DNA of 13,994 nucleotides, taken from NCBI GenBank assembly GCA_019113665.1, contig DXGW01000014.1:1-13994 (forward strand), given 5' to 3'. Of this stretch, positions 6,216-13,994 are shown piece by piece. Under the pieces are notes generated by a model. The model did not search any database and was not told the DNA's origin. It worked only from the letters and a program-made list of their open reading frames with translations. The position numbers were made by a program, and so were the translations under genes. The first letter of the stretch is position 1; every line of letters begins with the position of its first letter. Origin of the DNA: Candidatus Alistipes excrementipullorum. GTDB taxonomy: Bacteria > Bacteroidota > Bacteroidia > Bacteroidales > Rikenellaceae.

Positions 6216-9200
6216 TTACGCCCATTTAACCAGCGCGAAGTCCATTCTGTGGGGCAGTTTCGCGTTTTTGGGGAAGATGCGGAGTGCCACGTCGAACATT
6301 CCGGTGCGTTCCGGTACATAATCGAGCGAGTAGGTCACGAGGTTGCCTACGGCCTTGCTTACCTTCAGCTCGGCCGATGTCTCGACGTGCGTGCTCTGTC
6401 CGTATTCGAGCTGCTTGGCTACAACCAGTTCGACGCCTATGTCCTTGGGCTGCAGGTTCGCTATGTCGAGCGTAACCTCGAAGTGGTAGGGTTCGCCGAC
6501 CATGATGGCTGCGGTGTCGATGCATGCACGCTTCACCTCTACGAGTTTGACGTTGTTCCATGCCGCCGAAACCTTGCGTTTCCAAGCCGCGATCTCGCGT
6601 GCCTGCATGTAGTTGTCGGCCGTAAGCTCCTTCTTGCGGGCTGCCAGCTTGTTGTAGAAGCGGTCCTCGTAGTCGATGAGCATGCGGTTGGTCGTGAAGT
6701 TCGACGCAACGTCGGCTATGCACTTTTTGATCGAGGCAACCCACTCGTGCGGAATGCCGTCCGAGCCGCGGTTGTAGTATTTCGGCACGATCTCCTCCTC
6801 GATGGTGTTGTAGATCATCTCGGCGTCGAGTTCGTCCTGGAAACTCTGGTCGGTGAAGGTGCGCTTCATCGGCAGTGCCCAGCCGGCACCCTCCTTGTAG
6901 CCTTCAACCCACCAGCCGTCGAGTACCGAGAACTGAAGTACACCGTTCATCACGCACTTCTCGCCCGACGTACCCGAAGCCTCGAGAGGACGTGTCGGGG
7001 TGTTGAGCCATACGTCCACGCCCTGTACCATGCGGCGTGCGAGCTCCATGTCGTAGTTCTGCAGGAAGATGATCTTGCCCACGAATTCGGGCTTGGCAGC
7101 AACCTCGACGATGCGCTTGATGAGGTCCTGACCCGGTTTGTCATTGGGGTGGGCCTTGCCGGCGAAGATGAACTGTACGGGGCGCTCCTTGTTGTTGACG
7201 ATGGCCGAGAGGCGTTCGAGGTTCGTAAAGAGCAGGTATGCACGCTTGTACGTAGCGAAGCGGCGGGCGAAACCTATGGTCAGCACGTCGGGCTTGATAC
7301 CCTCCGAGATCTGCACCATCTGCCGCGGCGATTCGAGCTGTACCTGCGTGGGATCGCTGTAGCGGCGGCGTATCATCTTTATGAGCTTGTTCTTGAGGAA
7401 CATGCGCTCAAGCCACAGCTCCTCGTCCGAGATGTTGTAGACCTTCTGCCACTCGGGGATCTTGTATATGTGTCCGTCGAAGCCTTCGGGGAAGTACTTG
7501 GCATAGAGGCGTCTCATGTTCGAGGCGGTCCATGTCGGGAAGTGTACGCCGTTGGTTACGTAGCCTATGTGAAGCTCGTTCTTGAAATATCCGGGCCAGA
7601 TGTTGCCGAGGATCTCCTTCGAAACCTCGCCGTGGAGCCACGATACGCCGTTGACCTCCTGCGAGAGGTTGCATGCGAGCACCGACATCGAGAACTTCTG
7701 GTTCGGGTCGTTGGGATTGGTCTTGCCGAGGTTGATGAACTGCTCCCACGTGATCTTCAGCAGATCGGGGAAGTGCGACATGTACTGGCGGATCATCGAC
7801 TCGGGGAAGGCGTCGTGGCCTGCGGGTACGGGCGTGTGGGTCGTGAAGAGCGACGACGAACGCACAACCTCCAGGGCCTCCGAGAACGAGAGCTTCTGGC
7901 GGTCGATGAGGTTGCCTATACGCTCCAGTCCGATGAATGCGGCATGGCCTTCGTTGCAGTGGTATACGTCCTGTTCGATTCCCATCTTCACGAGTGCGCG
8001 GATACCGCCGATACCCAGCAGCAGCTCCTGCTTGAGACGGTTTTCCCAGTCGCCGCCGTAGAGGTGGTGCGTAACCTGACGGTCTTCGGCGAGGTTGGCC
8101 TCATAGTCGGCGTCGAGCAGGAAGAGATCCGTACGTCCAACCTGGCATTTCCAAACGCGCGCCGAAAGCGTACGTCCGGGGAACGCCACCTGTACCGTAA
8201 TCCAGTTGCCCTCCTCGTCGCGTACGGGCGAGATCGGCAGCTTGAAGAAGTTCTGTGCCTCGTACTCGACCTCCTGTGCACCCTGAGCCGACAGACGCTG
8301 CGTGAAGTATCCGTAGCGGTAGAGCAGACCCACGGCCACCATGGGCACGTTCTTGTCCGAAGCCTCCTTCAGATAGTCGCCGGCCAGGATTCCCAGACCG
8401 CCCGAGTATATCTTCAGCGACGAGTGCAGACCGTACTCCATCGAGAAGTATGCGATCTTTGCGCTCTTCGGGTCGGGCTTTTCGGACATGTATGCCTTGT
8501 AGTTGTTGTATACCGATTCGAGCATGCCGAGGAATGTGGTGTCCTGTTCAAGCTCCTTGATACGTTTTACGGAGAGTTTGTCGAGCAGTACGATAGGGTT
8601 GCGGTCGACTTCCACCCACAGCTCCTTGTCTACATATTCGAACAGGTCGCGGCCGCCGGGATTCCAGCACCACCAAAGGTTGCGCGACAGCTCCTCGAGC
8701 GGGTGGAGGCACGCCGGCAGACTCTTCTCTACCATCATGCGCTGCCATGTGGGCTGCTCGGATATGAGCTGCTGGCGGACGAAGTTGATCTGTTCGTTCG
8801 AAGAGCCGCCGTCTTCGAGTATCGCGCGGTTCGTACGTGCTATCGAGTTTTCGACGGCCAGCGAGTAGGCCTTCTCATAGTTCTCGAAGAGATTGGGCCA
8901 GAGAGCATGCTTCGAAGCTTCGAGGGCCTCCTTGCGTGCCTTTTTGGTCTCCTCTTCCGTGAGACGCGAGAAGCTGAGCAGTTTGTCGGCTATGGCTGCG
9001 ATGGCTTCCTTGTCGTTGAAGTCGTCGCGGTCGATTACCGTGATTCCGCTGTTGTAGCCGAACTTCTTGACCCATGCGCCGAAACCTGCCAGTGACGAGG
9101 TTACGGTAGGTATCGAGAATGCAATGGACTCGAGCGGGGTGTATCCCCACGGCTCGTAGTATGATGCGAAGACCGTAAGGTCCATGCCCACCAGCAACTC

Positions 9201-10466
9201 GTAGTAGCTCTTGTTGAAGATGCCGTCGTTGCCGTTGAGGTATGTCGGTACGAATACGACCTTGACCTTAGATGCGGGGTTGTCCAGCACGCTGCCGTTG
9301 ATGGTCTGGGCTATCTGGTCCCATGTGATGTTCTCGAGCGTGTGGGTCGTGTACTTGTACTGGGTCGGGTCGATCGGTTTCGAATTGTCGGCCAGGTGCG
9401 CCTGCAGGTCGAGGCGTGCGCCCGTGATGCCGGCAGGTATCATCAGGTAGGCCAGAACCTCGCGGTCGAGGTTGCCCGACGACTCGAGCTGCTTCAGGGC
9501 CTCGAGGAAGATGTCGATACCCTTGTTGCGGAATTCGTAGCGTCCGCTTGTGCCGATGATGAGCGGCTCCTTCTCGAACTTGCAGCCGAGGCATGCTTCG
9601 GCAACGTCGATCAGTGCCTTGCGTGCGTCGCGGCGTTTCTCGTCATATGCGGTGCCTTTCCATACGAAGTCGTTCTCGAAACCGTTCGGCGTTATGCCGT
9701 CGGCTTCGTGGCCGAGCAGGTACTTGCATTCGTTGGCCGTAATGTCGCTGACGGTCAGGAAAGCGTCGTGATAGTTCGCCGCCGTCTTCTCGATGGAGTG
9801 CTTGGCCATGACGTTGAACTGGTGTGCCAGCTCGTCGGCGTTGAATTTCGTGAGGTTGTTGTAGAGCGGCAGCCTGTTGCCGGCGATGCAGCGTCCCATG
9901 ACGGTGGCATGCGTGGTGAAGATAGTGGCGATGTAAGGTGCGTTTTCGCGCAGGTACAGACCGCCCGATGCCGTCATCCACTCATGGAAATGGGCTGCGA
10001 CCTTGTCCGTCGACGTGCAGAACGTCTCGACGAACGATTCGATGATTATGCCTGCAATGCGGCCGAAGAGTACCGGCTCGACATAGTCCCACTGTCCGGA
10101 TATGGAGTCTACGTGGTAGCTCTCCCACAATCTTTTGAGAATCTCGTCCTTCTGCGAGAAGAGCGATGTGAAATCGGCGAGGATCGCTATGGGCGAGCCC
10201 TCGATTTTCCAGCGTCCGATGCGGACTCTCACACCTTCGTCGTAGAGAGCCTGGCGCCATTGCTTGAGCAGACTGGCGTCTTCTTCGAACTCGGAACTTG
10301 CGGCTTCACCGGCAAAATCGGGGCCGATGACTATATAGTGGTCTCCGAATTTCTTGCATGTCGTTTTAGCTTTCGAAGCTATGACGGTGTGTATTCCGCC
10401 GACTTTGTTGCAAACCTCCCAGCTTACCTCAAAGAGGTAATCCGGCGTAAATTTGGTGTTGTTCAT
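6216..10466 (-). CDS. Fusion of GT3 glycogen synthase and GT35 alpha-glucan phosphorylase
   Basis: One uninterrupted 1416-residue chain with two complete enzymes. Residues 1 to about 545 match the eukaryote-type GT3 glycogen synthase: LFEVSWEVCNKVGGIHTV (11-28), HFHEW (159-163), TTHATVMGR (184-192), TVSDIT (238-243), GRYEFRNKGIDIFLEAL (308-324) and YYEPWGYTPLE (436-446) with the E-x7-E pair Glu438/Glu446. GT3 enzymes elongate alpha-1,4-glucan from UDP-glucose. After a short polar linker (about 545-575), residues about 580-1416 match the TIGR02094-type alpha-glucan phosphorylases: HPLEELSRNLWWCWNP (588-603, DUF3417 region), YFSMEYGL, NEGHAAF (838-844), TTHTPVPAGHDAF, and the PLP site EASGTSGEKCVMNG with Lys1170. 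A family-typical beta-rich C-terminus ends in LVKWA. Phosphorylases release glucose-1-phosphate. A good promoter lies about 45 nt upstream (10511-10541) and a strong terminator follows. The start at 10466 gives the expected GT3 N-terminus. Confidence 0.95.
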   Translation of the reverse strand: MNNTKFTPDYLFEVSWEVCNKVGGIHTVIASKAKTTCKKFGDHYIVIGPDFAGEAASSEFEEDASLLKQWRQALYDEGVRVRIGRWKIEGSPIAILADFTSLFSQKDEILKRLWESYHVDSISGQWDYVEPVLFGRIAGIIIESFVETFCTSTDKVAAHFHEWMTASGGLYLRENAPYIATIFTTHATVMGRCIAGNRLPLYNNLTKFNADELAHQFNVMAKHSIEKTAANYHDAFLTVSDITANECKYLLGHEADGITPNGFENDFVWKGTAYDEKRRDARKALIDVAEACLGCKFEKEPLIIGTSGRYEFRNKGIDIFLEALKQLESSGNLDREVLAYLMIPAGITGARLDLQAHLADNSKPIDPTQYKYTTHTLENITWDQIAQTINGSVLDNPASKVKVVFVPTYLNGNDGIFNKSYYELLVGMDLTVFASYYEPWGYTPLESIAFSIPTVTSSLAGFGAWVKKFGYNSGITVIDRDDFNDKEAIAAIADKLLSFSRLTEEETKKARKEALEASKHALWPNLFENYEKAYSLAVENSIARTNRAILEDGGSSNEQINFVRQQLISEQPTWQRMMVEKSLPACLHPLEELSRNLWWCWNPGGRDLFEYVDKELWVEVDRNPIVLLDKLSVKRIKELEQDTTFLGMLESVYNNYKAYMSEKPDPKSAKIAYFSMEYGLHSSLKIYSGGLGILAGDYLKEASDKNVPMVAVGLLYRYGYFTQRLSAQGAQEVEYEAQNFFKLPISPVRDEEGNWITVQVAFPGRTLSARVWKCQVGRTDLFLLDADYEANLAEDRQVTHHLYGGDWENRLKQELLLGIGGIRALVKMGIEQDVYHCNEGHAAFIGLERIGNLIDRQKLSFSEALEVVRSSSLFTTHTPVPAGHDAFPESMIRQYMSHFPDLLKITWEQFINLGKTNPNDPNQKFSMSVLACNLSQEVNGVSWLHGEVSKEILGNIWPGYFKNELHIGYVTNGVHFPTWTASNMRRLYAKYFPEGFDGHIYKIPEWQKVYNISDEELWLERMFLKNKLIKMIRRRYSDPTQVQLESPRQMVQISEGIKPDVLTIGFARRFATYKRAYLLFTNLERLSAIVNNKERPVQFIFAGKAHPNDKPGQDLIKRIVEVAAKPEFVGKIIFLQNYDMELARRMVQGVDVWLNTPTRPLEASGTSGEKCVMNGVLQFSVLDGWWVEGYKEGAGWALPMKRTFTDQSFQDELDAEMIYNTIEEEIVPKYYNRGSDGIPHEWVASIKKCIADVASNFTTNRMLIDYEDRFYNKLAARKKELTADNYMQAREIAAWKRKVSAAWNNVKLVEVKRACIDTAAIMVGEPYHFEVTLDIANLQPKDIGVELVVAKQLEYGQSTHVETSAELKVSKAVGNLVTYSLDYVPERTGMFDVALRIFPKNAKLPHRMDFALVKWA

Positions 10467-10510
10467 GGACCTTGGTTTTTATGTTGTTGTTTAATTATCG
10501 GATTCGGCTG

Positions 10511-10541
10511 CAAAATTACTGTTTTTGTATTGATTGCGCAA
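10511..10541 (-). promoter_or_regulatory. Bacteroidota -33/-7 promoter for the GT3-GT35 fusion gene
   Basis: On the - strand TTG (10541-10539) is separated by exactly 20 nt from TAATTTTG (10518-10511), matching the Bacteroidota consensus TTTG-N19-21-TAnnTTTG. Transcription should start near 10506, giving a leader of about 40 nt before the ATG at 10466. A 10-bp palindrome, ATTGCGCAAT (10533-10542), covers the -33 element and could be an operator. Confidence 0.75.
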
Positions 10542-10571
10542 TTTTTACGGGCCCTTTTATCCTAATATAAT

Positions 10572-10594
10572 AAAAAAATTTAATAATAAATTAA
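10572..10594 (-). terminator. Weak AT-only terminator candidate after hemW
   Basis: On the - strand TTAAT-TTATT-ATTAA (10594-10580) forms a 5-bp A/U stem, followed after one base by seven Ts (10578-10572). It begins 2 nt after the hemW stop. The stem is too weak to be sure of; read-through from hemW into the fusion gene is quite possible. No better hairpin is visible in the 130-nt gap. Confidence 0.35.
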
Positions 10595-10596
10595 CA

Positions 10597-11709
10597 TTAT
10601 TTCATTTCGAACAGTTCGCTGATTACCGCATCGGATACGAGCATCTTTTCGGGTGGTATCCGGACCCTTCCACCTTCGACGACTACACCGTATCCCTCGA
10701 GTTCGCGGGCACGGCGCGTGAATGTCTCTGCATGTTCCGCGCCAAATCTTTCGGCCATTTCGGCGATGCCGACACCCTCGACGCGTCGCAGCGAGGTCAT
10801 GACAAACTCGTTGTAGCGGTCGGTATCGTCGAGGTGTTCCTCTCCGTATTTACGTGCGTGCACGTATTCCGATGTCGGCTGCTCGCACCAGCGACGCACG
10901 CTGCCGTTGTAGGAGTGTGCTCCGGGTCCGATGCCGAGATATTCGGCGCCGGTCCAGTAGGACGAGTTGTGGAGTGAACGGTAGCCGGCACGCGCGTAAT
11001 TCGAGACTTCGTAGTGTTCGAATCCCGCTGCCGCAAGCCTGTCGTGTATCAGACGGAACTCGTGTTCGCTCTGCTCCTCGTCGACTGCGCGGAACTCCCC
11101 GCGTGCAGCCATGCGCCCGAATCTCGTGTCGGGCTCGATGGTCAGGTGGTATGCCGATATGTGCTGTACGCCCAGACCGAGCAGGCGCTCGATGTCGGAT
11201 TCGAGCCGTTCGTCGGCAAAACCGTCGATGCCGAATATGAGGTCGGCTGTGACGTTGCCGTATCCGGCCTCCTGAATGGCCCTGACGGCTTCTTCGGCCT
11301 GTAAGTCCGTATGACGGCGGTTCATCAGCCGCAGAAGGCGCTCGTCGAACGATTGTATACCTATACTTATCCTGTTGACTGCCGTGTGGCGCAGTACCGT
11401 GATATATTCCGCATTTATGTCGTCGGGATTGACCTCGACCGTTATCTCTTTCAGCCGGGAAGTGTCGAACAACCGTGCCGTCCGGTCGATGAAGCGTTGC
11501 AGTTCGTCCGGCTCCAGCAGCGAGGGCGTGCCTCCGCCGAAATAGATGCTCTGAAGCTGCCGGTCGCCGATGAAGCGGTTCTCCTCTTCAAGTTCGAGGT
11601 GCATTGCTTCGGTTACGGCCGGCATTGACCGCAGGTCCGCGCACTTGAAGAAGTCGCAGTAGGCGCATATGCGTTTGCAGAACGGAATATGTATGTAGAG
11701 TCCGGACAT
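10597..11709 (-). CDS. hemW: Heme chaperone HemW (radical SAM, HemN-like)
   Basis: The 370-residue radical SAM protein opens with MSGLYIHIPFCKRICAYCDF, containing the [4Fe-4S] cluster motif C11-x3-C15-x2-C18 followed by Asp-Phe. HemN (true coproporphyrinogen dehydrogenase) instead has C-x2-C-x-C after the first Cys and is about 450 residues long. SAM-binding YFGGGTPSLL (56-65), EVNPDD, NRISIGIQSFDERLLRLMNR and DLIFGIDG follow in the normal order. HemW proteins are thought to deliver heme to apoproteins rather than oxidise coproporphyrinogen, although databases often name them oxygen-independent coproporphyrinogen III oxidase. The next in-frame Met lies after the Cys motif and no upstream Met exists before a stop, so 11709 is the only sensible start. 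A -7 element ends only 5 nt before this ATG. Confidence 0.93.
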   Translation of the reverse strand: MSGLYIHIPFCKRICAYCDFFKCADLRSMPAVTEAMHLELEEENRFIGDRQLQSIYFGGGTPSLLEPDELQRFIDRTARLFDTSRLKEITVEVNPDDINAEYITVLRHTAVNRISIGIQSFDERLLRLMNRRHTDLQAEEAVRAIQEAGYGNVTADLIFGIDGFADERLESDIERLLGLGVQHISAYHLTIEPDTRFGRMAARGEFRAVDEEQSEHEFRLIHDRLAAAGFEHYEVSNYARAGYRSLHNSSYWTGAEYLGIGPGAHSYNGSVRRWCEQPTSEYVHARKYGEEHLDDTDRYNEFVMTSLRRVEGVGIAEMAERFGAEHAETFTRRARELEGYGVVVEGGRVRIPPEKMLVSDAVISELFEMK

Positions 11710-11714
11710 CCTTA

Positions 11715-11722
11715 CAAAGATA
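11715..11722 (-). promoter_or_regulatory. -7 element of the hemW promoter, almost touching the start codon
   Basis: The - strand reads TATCTTTG (11722-11715), a perfect TAnnTTTG. Only TAAGG separates it from the hemW ATG. Since start sites in this phylum lie a few nt beyond the -7 box, the transcript would be leaderless or have at most about 5 nt of leader. No proper -33 TTTG is visible at 19-21 nt; the nearest match is TTC. The element is identical to those before pckA and nadB. Confidence 0.6.
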
Positions 11723-11800
11723 GAAAAATATTCCGAAGACGGTGTGCCGTTTGCCGGTTTTTCAATAAATGCCGGTACGTATGCTCTAATATTTTATTAA

Positions 11801-11846
11801 AGGCGTAACGTGGCATGCCACAACTTTACATAAACTGGTGACGCCT
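11801..11846. repeat. Nested inverted repeat with a 12-bp perfect palindrome
   Basis: GTGGCATGCCAC (11810-11821) is a perfect 12-bp palindrome, nested off-centre inside a 6-bp inverted repeat, AGGCGT (11801-11806) and ACGCCT (11841-11846). It lies between the pckA terminator and the hemW promoter, about 80 nt upstream of the hemW -7 box. It has no T-tract and could be a regulator-binding site or chance. No relative was recognised. Confidence 0.4.
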
Positions 11847-11850
11847 CCGG

Positions 11851-11885
11851 GAAAAAACGAAGACCCGGAATTTCCGGGTCTTCGT
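11851..11885 (-). terminator. Rho-independent terminator of pckA
   Basis: ACGAAGACCCGGA (11857-11869) pairs perfectly with TCCGGGTCTTCGT (11873-11885), leaving a 3-nt loop. Read on the - strand the stem runs into six Ts (complement of 11852-11857). It sits 51 nt past the pckA stop and separates pckA from hemW. Confidence 0.92.
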
Positions 11886-11936
11886 CAGTTGTATATGTGT
11901 GCCGACCTTCGCGATCCGCACTGTCGGGACTTCAGC

Positions 11937-13544
<1,608 letters not shown>

Positions 13545-13642
13545 AATAAAAATATGTTTTTAATTAACCTCTGCCTTCATTTGTCGGCCGGCTGCATTTT
13601 CCGCGCCAACCGGTGAAATCTCCTTGTCACTTTTTCACGCCA

Positions 13643-13674
13643 CAAAGATATGTCTTTATTTTGGTTTGTGAAAA
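13643..13674 (-). promoter_or_regulatory. Promoter of pckA
   Basis: The - strand carries a perfect -7 box TATCTTTG (13650-13643). At 20 nt spacing the -33 position reads TTTT (13674-13671), one base from TTTG. The predicted start near 13638 gives a leader of about 94 nt. AT-rich sequence directly upstream could act as an UP-like element. Confidence 0.65.
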
Positions 13675-13681
13675 GAATAAC

Positions 13682-13701
13682 AATAAATTTTAATAAATTT
13701 T
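13682..13701. repeat. Perfect 10-bp tandem repeat upstream of the pckA promoter
   Basis: AATAAATTTT occurs twice head to tail (13682-13691 and 13692-13701). The 10-bp period is close to one helical turn, so both copies face the same side of the DNA just upstream of the pckA -33 position. It may be a bend or UP-like element, or chance in AT-rich sequence. Confidence 0.5.
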
Positions 13702-13803
13702 ACTATCGTTTTTTTCCGTTTTTGCGTCGTAGCTGGATATTCAACGGCGGGAGCCTGTTTTTATTGTGTGCCGCAAGTGGCGCGGCCGACTGTCGAACGA
13801 TGG

Positions 13804-13836
13804 CTGTTTTACAGCTGCACGACGGCGATAAAACAG
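13804..13836. repeat. Inverted repeat upstream of the nadB promoter
   Basis: CTGTTTTA (13804-13811) and TAAAACAG (13829-13836) are perfect 8-bp arms around 17 nt that begin with the small palindrome CAGCTG. It ends 28 nt upstream of the nadB -33 element. There is no T-tract long enough for a terminator, so a protein-binding site is a possible reading; no regulator was recognised. Confidence 0.45.
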
Positions 13837-13864
13837 GTTTTGTACCCTTCGCGACGCATAAAAA

Positions 13865-13896
13865 TTTGACTATGCGCTCGGTTTGCACTATCTTTG
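13865..13896 (+). promoter_or_regulatory. Bacteroidota -33/-7 promoter of nadB
   Basis: TTTG (13865-13868), a 20-nt spacer and TATCTTTG (13889-13896) match the consensus exactly. The start should lie near 13901, leaving a leader of about 20 nt before the ATG at 13921. This is the best promoter in the window. Confidence 0.85.
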
Positions 13897-13920
13897 CGGA
13901 CGGAATATAATACTTTCTTT

Positions 13921-13994
13921 ATGAAGACCGATTTTCTGGTTATCGGCTCCGGCGCTGCAGGTCTGAGTTTTGCCCTCAGGGCCGCCCGTTACGG
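13921..13994 (+). CDS. nadB: L-aspartate oxidase, 5' end (partial)
   Basis: The first 24 residues, MKTDFLVIGSGAAGLSFALR followed by AARY, are visible before the window ends. The beta-strand DFLVIG, the dinucleotide-binding GxGxxG (GSGAAG, residues 9-14) and the following SFALR helix form an FAD-binding Rossmann start. The wording closely resembles Bacteroidota NadB, which oxidises L-aspartate to iminoaspartate for NAD synthesis. Other FAD flavoproteins of the fumarate reductase/succinate dehydrogenase family share this N-terminus, so the name rests on limited sequence. It has its own promoter and is divergent from pckA. Confidence 0.75.
   Translation, partial: MKTDFLVIGSGAAGLSFALRAARY

Larger units (their letters stand above)
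13545..13920. other. Divergent intergenic region between pckA and nadB (376 bp, no gene)
   Basis: It holds the pckA leader and promoter on the left, the nadB promoter on the right, a 10-bp tandem repeat (13682-13701) and an inverted repeat (13804-13836). In the pckA leader, CCGGTTG (13613-13607, - strand) can pair with CAGCCGG (13594-13588) around a 12-nt loop with one G-U pair, so the leader may be folded. The left part, about 13650-13730, is strongly AT-rich. I see no RNA gene and no convincing coding frame. Confidence 0.7.

Noticed and set aside
6128..6319. Longer N-terminus for the debranching enzyme (64 extra residues from an ATG at 6319)
   Set aside because: It would overlap the end of the fusion gene by 104 nt and cross its terminator. 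The extra residues are not GDE-like, while MSALTFDKGELGNLEYSLQR from 6127 is a normal family start.
6249..9095. 948-codon open frame on the + strand antisense to the fusion gene
   Set aside because: It lies wholly opposite a gene with unmistakable GT3/GT35 motifs. Its translation is Val/Arg/Leu-rich with no domain signature, and such long shadows arise where GC-rich codon bias avoids stops on the opposite strand. No promoter or terminator fits it.
9342..10565. 407-codon + strand frame across the start of the fusion gene and its promoter
   Set aside because: Antisense shadow; it runs through the predicted promoter and leader of the fusion gene and encodes low-quality Val/Arg/Glu-rich sequence.
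13631..13680. CRP-like site (TGTGA...) near the pckA promoter
   Set aside because: Only one half-site-like TGTGA is present, with no matching TCACA at the right spacing.
13650..13910. 86-residue + strand frame between pckA and nadB
   Set aside because: It starts inside the pckA -7 box and runs through the nadB promoter. Its AT-rich first half has composition typical of non-coding DNA, and no protein family was recognised.

Overview
The window reads as chromosomal DNA of an anaerobic gut-type Bacteroidota, most likely Rikenellaceae/Alistipes or a near relative. The evidence is the moderately GC-rich coding bias, start sites without clear Shine-Dalgarno sequences, several promoters of the Bacteroidota form TTTG-N19-21-TAnnTTTG (-33/-7), and the gene content: a GH57/GT4/debranching-enzyme glycogen block, ATP-type PEP carboxykinase, HemW and NadB. 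No tRNA, rRNA, CRISPR array, insertion sequence or phage gene was seen. The genus is an inference.

Layout. Positions 1-1280 (+ strand): the last codons of an unidentified gene overlap the start of frr (ribosome recycling factor). After 27 nt comes a small secreted or outer-membrane protein resembling DUF3575, closed by a strong terminator (1289-1319). A second, nearly symmetrical hairpin (1336-1369) lies between this unit and the convergent block on the other strand. Positions 1457-10466 (- strand, read right to left) hold a glycogen/alpha-glucan locus. It starts with a 1416-residue protein fusing a eukaryote-like GT3 glycogen synthase to a GT35 alpha-glucan phosphorylase, which has its own promoter and a strong terminator. 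The tightly packed trio debranching enzyme, GT4 glycogen-synthase-like glycosyltransferase and GH57 alpha-glucanase follows. Positions 10597-11709 (-): hemW, with a -7 element almost touching its ATG. Positions 11937-13544 (-): pckA, with terminator, promoter and a roughly 90-nt leader. From 13921 (+): the first 24 codons of a probable nadB, behind a textbook Bacteroidota promoter.

How the genes fit together. The GT3 half should extend alpha-1,4-glucan from UDP-glucose and the GT35 half should release glucose-1-phosphate from it. The debranching enzyme removes alpha-1,6 stubs, while GT4 and GH57 would add, trim or rearrange chains. PckA links oxaloacetate and PEP (gluconeogenesis, or CO2 fixation toward succinate in this phylum), next to carbon storage metabolically. 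HemW, NadB and RRF are housekeeping genes.

The most notable points are the single-chain fusion of a glycogen-building and a glycogen-degrading enzyme, the terminator placed between that gene and the rest of the glycogen block, a 63-residue histone-H1-like Lys/Ala tail on the debranching enzyme, and the probable leaderless hemW transcript. I did not find an obviously new defence or mobile system here.
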